From: Calidifontimicrobium sp964618555 | GTDB lineage: Bacteria; Pseudomonadota; Gammaproteobacteria; Burkholderiales; Burkholderiaceae_C | Assembly: GCA_964618555.1 (NCBI GenBank) | Contig: CAZUBF010000016.1 | Location: forward strand, 1 to 37,883 | DNA length: 37,883 bases | Direction of reading: 5' to 3' | Shown: piece by piece, positions 7,173-13,695 of the stretch | Layout: each line of letters opens with the position of its first letter | Numbering within the stretch: the first letter of the stretch is position 1 | Notes under the pieces: model-generated | Database searches by the model: none | What the model was told of the DNA's origin: nothing | What the model saw: only the letters and a program-made list of their open reading frames with translations | Made by a program: the position numbers and the translations under genes

Positions 7173-8135
7173 TCATTGCTTTTCGATTCCGGCCTGCTGC
7201 ACGATGCGCTGGTACTTGGCGGTTTCCTGCTCCAGCAGGCGCCGGTACTGCGTCGGCGACATGGACACCGCATCCAGCGAGACGTTGCCGTAGACCTTCT
7301 TCAACTCGTCGCTGGCCACGGCCTTCTCGATTTCCCTGTGCAGGCGTTCGATCACGGCGGGCGGCGTGCCTGCCGGGGCCAGGATGCCGATCCAGCCGTT
7401 GAAGTCGAAGTCCTTGTAGCCCAGCTCCTGCATGGTGGGCAGATCGGGCAGCACCGGCGTGCGCTGGCCGGACAGCACCGCCAGGCCCTTGGTGCGGCCG
7501 GCCTGGATGAGCCGGCTGGCGGCGCCCAGCGAGTCTGGCTGCACGCTCAGGCGCCCGCCGATCAGGTCATTGGTGGCTTCCGCGGGACCCTTGTAAGCCA
7601 CCGGTGTCACGTCGATCCCGGCCTGAATCTTCAGCGACTCCATCGCCAGCAGGAACAGGCCCGCGGAGTTGGCGTAGGTCAGGGCGCCCGGGTCCTTCTT
7701 GGCCGCAGCGACCAGCGCCGGCACGGAGTCGAGTGGCGAGTCCTGTGCAGTCACCAGCAGCAGCGTGGTTCCGGCGATCACCGCCACGGGCACGAAGTCC
7801 TTCAGCAGGTCGAAGGCGGGCGTCTTCTGGATCGCTGCCGGCACTGCCGTGGACGAGATGGAGCCCACGACCAGCGTGTAGCCGTCCGGCTTGGCGCGCG
7901 CCACGGCCTGCATGCCCAAGCTACCGTTGGCGCCGGGGCGGTTTTCCACCACCACTGACTGGCCCAGCGGATCCTGGATGCGCTGTGCCACTGCACGCGC
8001 CGCGATGTCGGAGGTGGATCCGGGTGTGAAGGGCACGACCATGCGGATGGTTTGGCTAGGGAAACTATCAGCGTGGGCCGTCGATGCAACCCACATCGCA
8101 ACCGCCAGGGCCGCAGATCGGAACACGCGCTTCAT
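7173..8135 (-). CDS. Bug/TctC-type periplasmic solute-binding protein
   Basis: A 320-residue protein with a signal peptide (MKRVFRSAALAVAMWVASTAHA), then the Bug-family core: RMVVPFTPGSTSDIAAR, VENRPGANGSLG, VARAKPDGYTLVVG, TYANSAG, LPDLPTMQELGY and GILAPAGTPPAVIERL. These proteins bind carboxylates in the periplasm, sometimes delivering them to a TctAB permease, which is absent here. Start choice is difficult: ATG 8135 gives a clean signal peptide but lacks a ribosome site, while the same frame continues upstream to ATGs at 8219 and 8246 through a piece of a different gene. The downstream MmgE/PrpD gene is probably co-transcribed. Confidence 0.85.
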   Translation of the reverse strand: MKRVFRSAALAVAMWVASTAHADSFPSQTIRMVVPFTPGSTSDIAARAVAQRIQDPLGQSVVVENRPGANGSLGMQAVARAKPDGYTLVVGSISSTAVPAAIQKTPAFDLLKDFVPVAVIAGTTLLLVTAQDSPLDSVPALVAAAKKDPGALTYANSAGLFLLAMESLKIQAGIDVTPVAYKGPAEATNDLIGGRLSVQPDSLGAASRLIQAGRTKGLAVLSGQRTPVLPDLPTMQELGYKDFDFNGWIGILAPAGTPPAVIERLHREIEKAVASDELKKVYGNVSLDAVSMSPTQYRRLLEQETAKYQRIVQQAGIEKQ

Positions 8136-8219
8136 GATCAGGCGCCGGTTGATCGCGTTGTGCGCATCGAGGCGGTCGAGCGTGACGCTGCCCACCTTGT
8201 CGGCCAATTTGATGGGCAT
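8136..8219 (-). pseudogene. Enoyl-CoA hydratase (crotonase) N-terminal scrap fused in frame to the binding protein
   Basis: Immediately before the binding protein's start, in the same frame, the sequence reads MPIKLADKVGSVTLDRLDAH, then NAINRRLI. This is the classic N-terminus of the enoyl-CoA hydratase/isomerase family (VTLDRPxxxNAIN). It breaks off and runs directly into MKRVFRS of the binding protein. If translation starts at 8219 or 8246, the signal peptide would be internal. Confidence 0.55.
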
Positions 8220-8413
8220 GTCATGGTACTGGGCGTATCGGGGCATGGACGGTCTCTGGTGGGGTGACGGGGCGGAAGGCGAAGGGTCGGCGCATGCACG
8301 CATCTGAGGCTTTGACATGGCCTGACCTAGGCTAGCGGCGCCGAGCGCGCCCGCAAGGGGCCACAGGGCACAGCAGCTGTGCCGGAGCCGCAAAGGTGGA
8401 CCCAGCACGGTCC

Positions 8414-8581
8414 TCAGGTCTCACGCGGGCTGTGCTGAGGGCCGTCAGACGCCTCTCGCCCTCCGGGTGCGTGCTCGTTCAGAACTTCAATCCAATCGCT
8501 TGCGGACAGGGCGTGTAGCATGTCAAAGGCCGGCTCGAAGTCCGCCGTCCTGCCGTCAGTCTTCGTCTTCCTCTTCGACAT
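8414..8581 (-). CDS. Possible 55-residue protein of unknown function
   Basis: The minus frame from ATG 8581 encodes MSKRKTKTDGR, then FEPAFDMLHALSASDWIEVL, then a polar tail. It has protein-like composition and a basic start but no recognised family. It is divergent from the ABC binding-protein gene and occupies most of the gap between that gene and the Bug operon. The rest of the gap (8247-8413) shows nothing clear. It may be a chance frame. Confidence 0.25.
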   Translation of the reverse strand: MSKRKTKTDGRTADFEPAFDMLHALSASDWIEVLNEHAPGGREASDGPQHSPRET

Positions 8582-8605
8582 CGACTTTCGAAAGTGAGGC
8601 ATGCG

Positions 8606-9583
8606 ATGGGTATGAATCCAGTGGCCATGTTGCGTCGTTTCCTGCCCTGGCTTTGCCTTGCGGTCTTCGGTGCCGCCGTGGCACAGCCGAAGACCATCGC
8701 CATCGCCAACTTCGGCGAGCATCCGGCGCTGCGCGCCGGGATCGACGGCTTCAGGGCCGAACTGGCGCGCGAAGGATTCGTCGCGGGCAAGGACGTGGTT
8801 TTCGACGACCAGCACATCAACTTCGACAGGACGCTGATTCCCCAGTTGCTGACGAACGCGCAGTCGAAGCGGCCGGCCTTGATCGTCGCCGTCACGACGC
8901 CGGTCGCGCAGGCGTCGATCCGCGTCGTCACGGACAAGAACATCCCGATCGTCTTCATGTCGGTCGTCGATCCGGTGGTCGCGCAGATCGTGCCGTCGTG
9001 GAAGGCCGGCTCGGCCACGCACACCGGTGCCACGCTCTTTCCGGACTTCGACGCGTCGCTGGCGTTCCTGAAGCAGCTGCTGCCGAATGCGAAGCGCGTC
9101 GGCGTGCCGTTCAATCCGGCCGAAGACAACGACAAGACCAACATCACCGAGATGCAGGCCGCCGCCGCGAAGGCGGGGCTCGAGATCGTCGAGGTCGGCA
9201 TCGACAGCACCAACGACGTCGCGCAGCGGATTCAGTCGCTGAAGGGGCGCGTCGACGTGCTGTTCATCATCCAGTCGAATCTGTTGCAGACGAGTCTGCC
9301 GGTGATCGCAGCGACGGCGCAGCGCATCGGCGTGCCCGCCATCAACACGCTCGACACGCCGGTGAGGAACGGCAGCTTCCTGGCCGCCTATGCGGTGTCC
9401 TACGAGCGCATGGGGGCGGCCGCAGGCAAGGCCGCTGTGCGCATTCTGCGCGGCGAGAAGCCGGGCGCGATCGCACCCTGGCGCCCAGGGCCGCCGGACT
9501 ACACGCCGTTGATCAGCCGCAAGCAGGCCACGCAGTGGAACGTGACCGTGCCCGCTTCTCTTTCCGCCGCCGTGATCGACTGA
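8606..9583 (+). CDS. ABC transporter substrate-binding protein (TrpX-like, COG2984 type)
   Basis: A 325-residue exported protein with a signal peptide (LRRFLPWLCLAVFGAAVAQP), then KTIAIANFGEHPALRAGIDGF, VAVTTPVAQASI and MSVVDPVVAQ. The late motifs are NTLDTPVRNG and YERMGAAAGKAAVRILRG. This is the periplasmic-binding fold of the TrpX/ABC_sub_bind family. In Gram-positives related proteins are linked to tryptophan uptake by T-box control; the ligand here is unknown. GAGG six bases before ATG 8606 supports that start over GTG 8594. It leads an operon with the ATPase (4 bases downstream), the permease and a VOC protein. Confidence 0.88.
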   Translation: MGMNPVAMLRRFLPWLCLAVFGAAVAQPKTIAIANFGEHPALRAGIDGFRAELAREGFVAGKDVVFDDQHINFDRTLIPQLLTNAQSKRPALIVAVTTPVAQASIRVVTDKNIPIVFMSVVDPVVAQIVPSWKAGSATHTGATLFPDFDASLAFLKQLLPNAKRVGVPFNPAEDNDKTNITEMQAAAAKAGLEIVEVGIDSTNDVAQRIQSLKGRVDVLFIIQSNLLQTSLPVIAATAQRIGVPAINTLDTPVRNGSFLAAYAVSYERMGAAAGKAAVRILRGEKPGAIAPWRPGPPDYTPLISRKQATQWNVTVPASLSAAVID

Positions 9584-9587
9584 GACG

Positions 9588-10370
9588 ATGGCGCTCGGCC
9601 TGAGCCAGATCTCGAAGACGTTCTACAAGGGCACGAGCGACGAGCGCATTGCCCTCGACGACGTGTCGCTCGAACTGAGCGAAGGCACCTTCGCGGTCGT
9701 CATCGGCTCCAACGGCGCCGGCAAGTCGACGCTGCTGAACGTCATCTCGGGGCAACTGGCGCCCGACGCAGGCAGCGTGCGGATCGACGGGCGCGAGATG
9801 GCGCATGAACCCGAGCATGTGCGCGCGGCCCTGATCTCGCGCGTGATGCAGGATCCGCAGCGCGGCACGCTGGCGACGATGACGATCGAGGAGAACCTCG
9901 CGCTGGCGGACATGCGTTTTCGGGGCCGGGGCCTGAAGCGCGCCCTGAGCGCACAGCGCCGGGAGCGCTTTGCACGCACGCTGGCGGGCTTCGGGCTCGG
10001 CCTGGAGCAGCGCCTGGGTTCGCGCGCCGGGCTGCTGTCGGGCGGCCAGCGCCAGGTGCTGGCGCTGGCGATGGCGGTACTCAACCCGCCGCGTGTCCTG
10101 CTGCTCGACGAGCACACCGCGGCGCTCGACCCGCGCACGGCCGATCTGGTGATGCGCGCCACCGTGCACGCCGTCGAGGCGGGTCGCCTCACCACGTTGA
10201 TGATCACGCACAACATGCAGCAGGCGATCCACTTCGGCGACCGCCTGATCATGATGGACACCGGGCGCGTCCGGCTCGACGTCGGCGGCGAGGCCAAGCG
10301 CGAGTTGACGGTCGAGTCGCTCGTCAAGCGCTTCCAGATCGCCGACGACAAGATGCTGCTGGCCTCATGA
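9588..10370 (+). CDS. ABC transporter ATPase of the TrpXYZ-like system
   Basis: A 260-residue cytoplasmic ATPase. Walker A is GSNGAGKST at residues 40-48, the signature is LSGGQRQ at 150-156 and Walker B VLLLDE at 170-175, followed by HTAALD and a switch histidine in ITHNMQQ. All ATPase motifs are intact. It starts 4 bases after the binding-protein stop and overlaps the permease start (ATGA), as in COG2984-COG4120-COG1101 transport operons. It powers uptake through the downstream permease. Confidence 0.92.
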   Translation: MALGLSQISKTFYKGTSDERIALDDVSLELSEGTFAVVIGSNGAGKSTLLNVISGQLAPDAGSVRIDGREMAHEPEHVRAALISRVMQDPQRGTLATMTIEENLALADMRFRGRGLKRALSAQRRERFARTLAGFGLGLEQRLGSRAGLLSGGQRQVLALAMAVLNPPRVLLLDEHTAALDPRTADLVMRATVHAVEAGRLTTLMITHNMQQAIHFGDRLIMMDTGRVRLDVGGEAKRELTVESLVKRFQIADDKMLLAS

Positions 10371-11269
10371 GCGAGGTCGTCCTGCACTTCTGGAACCTCG
10401 TGCCGGTGACGCTGGTGCAGGGGCTGCTGTATTCCTTCATCGCGCTCGGCGTGATGATTCCGTTTCGGCTGCTCTCGTTTCCCGACCTGACCTCGGAAGG
10501 GAGCTTTCCGCTCGGCGGCTGTCTGTGCGCGGTGCTGCTCCTGGCCGGCGTGCATCCGGTGCCGGCGACGCTGGCCGGCATGGCCAGCGGCATGGTCGCG
10601 GGAGCGGCCACCGCCTTCATCCACCTGCGGTTTCGCATCAACACCTTGCTGTCGGGCATCCTCGTGATGACGATCCTGTTCAGCATCAACCTGCGCATCC
10701 TCGGCAAGGCCAACGCGGCGCTGCTGTCGAATGAAAGCGTCCTGTCGATCATCTCGGCTGAACTGGTGACCAACGTCGTCTATCAGCTGGTGGCGGTCGC
10801 GCTGCTGGTGGCGGTCGTCTGCGCCTGGATGTACTGGTTCCTGAACACCGAGGCCGGCCTCAGCCTGCGGGCGGTCGGTGTGAACCAGGCACTGACACCG
10901 TCCTTGCGCATCAACCCGTGGGTCTGGATCATCACCGGCCTCGCACTGGCCAACGGGTGCTCGGCGCTGGCCGGCGCCGTGGTCGTGCAATTGCAGGGCT
11001 TCGCGGATGTGCAGATGGGCTTCGGCGTCCTGATCACCGGGCTCGCCGCGGTGATCATCGGCGAGACGATCATCGGCCGCGAGACGATCGTTCGCCAGAT
11101 TGCCGCGCCGATCCTGGGCTCGGTGATCTACTACCAGCTGATATCGCTCGGGCTCGCGATCGGCCTGAAGCCGGCCGATCTGAAGCTCGCCACCGGCGTG
11201 TTCGTGCTGCTGACGCTGGCGCTGCCGGCGTTGCGCAAGGACACCCAGCAGGAAGTGATGCGTGGCTGA
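10367..11269 (+). CDS. ABC transporter permease (COG4120 type)
   Basis: A 300-residue polytopic inner-membrane protein with about eight hydrophobic segments. The motif-like region RLLSFPDLTSEGSFPLGG and the GLALANGCSALAGA loop match the BPD_transp_2 permeases that pair with TrpX-type binding proteins. It overlaps the ATPase gene by 4 bases, which argues for translational coupling. The single permease gene implies a homodimer in the membrane. Substrate unknown. Confidence 0.9.
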   Translation: MSEVVLHFWNLVPVTLVQGLLYSFIALGVMIPFRLLSFPDLTSEGSFPLGGCLCAVLLLAGVHPVPATLAGMASGMVAGAATAFIHLRFRINTLLSGILVMTILFSINLRILGKANAALLSNESVLSIISAELVTNVVYQLVAVALLVAVVCAWMYWFLNTEAGLSLRAVGVNQALTPSLRINPWVWIITGLALANGCSALAGAVVVQLQGFADVQMGFGVLITGLAAVIIGETIIGRETIVRQIAAPILGSVIYYQLISLGLAIGLKPADLKLATGVFVLLTLALPALRKDTQQEVMRG

Positions 11270-11293
11270 CCGAGACGCTCGAAGGGCAGCGAC

Positions 11294-12127
11294 ATGAGAA
11301 CGAACATCTCCGGCCTCGACCATGCCGTCATCCTGGTGCGCGATCTGGACGCCGCGCAGGCCACGTATGCCCGGCTCGGTCTGACGCTGACGCCGCGTGG
11401 ATTCCACTCGATCGGCACCCACAACCATTGCATCATGTTCGGCAGCGACTACGTCGAACTGCTGGCGGTGCGCGAGCCGCACCCGGTGACGGCCTACTTC
11501 TCGCAGTTCCTGGCCGGCGCCGAAGGGGCGGCAGCGCTCGCCTTCTCGACCGGTGACGCGTGGGCCGCACATGCGGGTTTGCGGGCGGCGGGTGTGTTGG
11601 CCGACGAGCCAGTCGACTTCTCGCGCCCGGTCGAGGTCGATGGGAAGTTCCGCGACGCACGCTTTCGCGTCGTGCAGTTGCCGGTGAACGAGACGCCGGG
11701 CTGCCGCGCCTTCCTGTGTGAGCACTTCACGCCGGAACTCGTCTGGCGGCCGGAGTATCGGCAGCATGCGCTCGGCGTCGTCGGCGTGGCTGGCGTCTCG
11801 GTGGTGGTCGGGGATGTGGACGAGGCGGTCAAGGCCTATGCGCGCGTGCTGGACACGCCGCCCACCCAGGGCACGGAGGGTTGGAGCCTGGCCGCGGGAG
11901 ACTGCACGCTGTCGTTCTCCGATCGCGCCGCCGCGCAGCAGCGGCTGGGCGCGGCCTTGCCGCGACGCGACAGCCCCCTGCTCGGTGCCCTGCATCTGCG
12001 CGTGCGCGATCGCGGGGCCGCGGCCGAGGCATTGCGGCGTGGCGGCTTCACGGCCGAGAGGCTGTCCGACGGCGCGCTCGTCGTCGGCGCGAGCCAGGTT
12101 CATGGCGTGGCGCTGGTGTTCGTCTGA
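11294..12127 (+). CDS. VOC-superfamily (glyoxalase_3-like) protein
   Basis: A 277-residue protein with two glyoxalase/VOC half-domains. The first starts GLDHAVILVRDLDAAQATYARLG and contains HNHCIMFGSDYVELL; the second starts VAGVSVVVGDVDEAVKAY. H15, H46 and E54 in the first half are plausible metal ligands. VOC proteins are metal-dependent lyases, dioxygenases, epimerases or drug-binding proteins. It begins 24 bases after the permease stop with AAGGGCAG upstream, so it is the last gene of the transporter operon and may act on the imported compound. The reaction cannot be named. Confidence 0.82.
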   Translation: MRTNISGLDHAVILVRDLDAAQATYARLGLTLTPRGFHSIGTHNHCIMFGSDYVELLAVREPHPVTAYFSQFLAGAEGAAALAFSTGDAWAAHAGLRAAGVLADEPVDFSRPVEVDGKFRDARFRVVQLPVNETPGCRAFLCEHFTPELVWRPEYRQHALGVVGVAGVSVVVGDVDEAVKAYARVLDTPPTQGTEGWSLAAGDCTLSFSDRAAAQQRLGAALPRRDSPLLGALHLRVRDRGAAAEALRRGGFTAERLSDGALVVGASQVHGVALVFV

Positions 12128-12150
12128 CCCACGAACACTGCAGCGGCCAA

Positions 12151-12166
12151 CCGATCGCGTGATCGG
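12151..12166. terminator. Small hairpin after the VOC gene
   Basis: CCGATC-GCGT-GATCGG is a perfect 6-base stem about 23 bases after the stop. There is no T-run. It may help end the ABC operon transcript. Confidence 0.3.
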
Positions 12167-12184
12167 CCTGATCCTCCGGCAGCG

Positions 12185-12427
12185 TCAGTGCGAAGGCATC
12201 CACCAGCCGCGCAGCCGCCTTTCCTGCAGCCGCATCGCCCGCCTGCGCTCTTGCGTCCGGACGGGGACGCCGGGTTCGAGCATCGGCACGCCCTGCATCA
12301 GCGGCAGCGCGCAGCCGCCGACGATCAGGTCGAGGCTGCGCGTCGCGAGCACCATGTCCCGGATCGTCGGGTGTGGCAGCCGCGCAAGCGGCGCGTCGCG
12401 CAGCCAGGGGCGGATGCGAAAGCTCAC
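12185..12427 (-). pseudogene. Unrecognised 80-residue fragment
   Basis: A minus-strand frame from GTG 12427 encodes MSFRIRPWLRD, then LPHPTIRDMVLATRSLDLIV, then GGCALPLMQGVPMLEPGV, ending in an Arg-rich tail. The composition is protein-like and unlike the shadow frames around it, but I recognise no family. It lies between the ABC operon and transposase remnant C, so it is probably a truncated host gene. Confidence 0.35.
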
Positions 12428-12509
12428 GGGGCAATACTACTGCGCACTTTGGTTCCGGCTTGTCCGGCTTAGGTCGGTTGACATGTGAGTCGCACCCGCG
12501 CCCGCGTGC

Positions 12510-12704
12510 GCCCGGCGCAGGCGGCGCGCGCCGCTGCGCTCTCGAGGGCTCGCGGTCGTCGTAGGACACCGTGTCCTCGGCGCGGAGCATCTTGTGAAGA
12601 CAGTGCGGGTCGAGGCGCACGACCGCAAGAGGCTGGAACAGCTGTGCCTCTACGTCACCCGGCCGGCGCTGCCGGACGACCGCGTGCAGGTCCACCCCGC
12701 AGGG
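12510..12704 (+). repeat. 195-base IS91-derived repeat, copy 2 (copy 1 at 2893-3087)
   Basis: It aligns without gaps to 2893-3087. It begins GCCCGGCGCAGGCGGCGCGC, identical in both copies, and spans the same internal deletion junction. Confidence 0.7.
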
Positions 12705-12835
12705 CAGGTGGAGCTCAAGCCTAAGACACGGTGGCGCGACGGCACGACGCACCGGGTGATGAGCCCACTCGAGTTCATGCAGCGGCTGGCCGCGCTGGTG
12801 CCGCTGCCGCGGCTGCATCTGCGCAGAGTGCCTGT
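12510..12835 (+). pseudogene. IS91-family transposase remnant C (C-terminal part)
   Basis: From about 12594 one frame reads KTVRVEAHDRKRLEQLC, YVTRPALPDDRVQ, VELKPKTRWRDGTTH and VMSPLEFMQRLAALVPLPR, the conserved C-terminal half of IS91-type transposases. Upstream (12510-12593) is the same short N-terminal scrap (GAGGARR) as in remnant A. There is no start, no HUH or Tyr catalytic region, and similarity fades after 12835. Confidence 0.75.
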
Positions 12836-12886
12836 GCCCCAGAAGATCGGGGAACCGGCGCCGGATCGCCCGCCGGCGGGTCTTGT

Positions 12887-13273
12887 CTACAGGTCCTTGA
12901 ACACTACCTGCATATGCACGGTCTGTATCCCGGTGTTGTCGTTGTCGCAGGCCAGCGTCCGCACGGCGCTGCGCGTCGCGCGGCGGTAGGCGGGCGGCCC
13001 GCCGGTGACGACGACCTCGCCGATGCGGCGGCCGTCGATGCCGAAACGTACGTCGAGCAGGGCGTTCTCGCGCAACTGCATCGCCACGCGCGACAGCGAG
13101 GTCAGCATGTCGGCATCGACGCTCGGGCAGACGGTGCGAACGTCCAGCCGAGGCGCGGTGACGTCGACGCGCTGCTCGGATACGGCGGCGACGACCTGCG
13201 CCGTCGCGGGCATCGCGGTCGCTGCCAGCGCGAGAGCGGTCAGGGCCGGAAGATGAAAGGCGGTCTTGTTCAT
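12887..13273 (-). CDS. Small exported protein, TonB-C-terminal-like pattern
   Basis: A 128-residue protein with a signal peptide (residues 1-24, ending TATAQ-like: FHLPALTALALAATAMPATAQ). A compact domain follows with two cysteines (TVCPSVD and LACDND) that may form a disulphide. The stretch ENALLDVRFGIDGRRIGEV, then the VRTLACDN region and a final VHMQVVFKDL strand, resembles the alpha/beta layout of TonB C-terminal domains, but no family is certain. A GGAGAC ribosome site precedes ATG 13273. It lies 43 bases downstream of the 66-residue membrane protein on the same strand, and both are divergent from the large regulator at 13696. Confidence 0.7.
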   Translation of the reverse strand: MNKTAFHLPALTALALAATAMPATAQVVAAVSEQRVDVTAPRLDVRTVCPSVDADMLTSLSRVAMQLRENALLDVRFGIDGRRIGEVVVTGGPPAYRRATRSAVRTLACDNDNTGIQTVHMQVVFKDL

Positions 13274-13316
13274 CAGTGTCTCCTGGTTGGATGGGAGGAA
13301 AACGCGGCGCGGGCGA

Positions 13317-13517
13317 TCAGCCACGCGCCGCCGGGAAGATCTGCGCGGCCATCTGGCTCGCGCCGTCGGGAACGCCGGTCAATCCGACGACCACGCCGGA
13401 CAGCAGGACGGTGCTGACGACCGCGCTGGCGACGGCAGCGCCGATGCGCTGGCGGCGTGGCAGGGGGGGCAGCCGGGACGGTTGGGTCGGGGTATTCGAG
13501 GCGGGGGCGGCATTCAT
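13317..13517 (-). CDS. Small single-span membrane protein, proline-rich N-terminus
   Basis: A 66-residue protein. The N-terminal 25 residues are Pro/Arg-rich (PTQPSRLPPLPRRQR), followed by one membrane segment (AAVASAVVSTVLLSGVVVGL) and a short tail. AAGGAGA stands at ideal distance from ATG 13517, which supports expression. Orientation is probably N-in by the positive-inside rule. It is the first gene of a two-gene unit with the exported 128-residue protein, transcribed away from the winged-helix/STAND regulator. No family recognised. Confidence 0.7.
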   Translation of the reverse strand: MNAAPASNTPTQPSRLPPLPRRQRIGAAVASAVVSTVLLSGVVVGLTGVPDGASQMAAQIFPAARG

Positions 13518-13695
13518 GGCGGTCTCCTTGGCTGAGGGGGGCGGCTTTTGTTCGCCGTGGAAGCAACTCTCGGCGCTGGGGCCCGACCAGTCTTGAATCC
13601 GGCCTGAAGCGTTCTGGCGTTTCCTGAAAACCACCTGCCGCCGGACGCGAAGCGCGCTAGGCTGCGCGCATCGGCCAATCTGCCGCACCGCCGCC

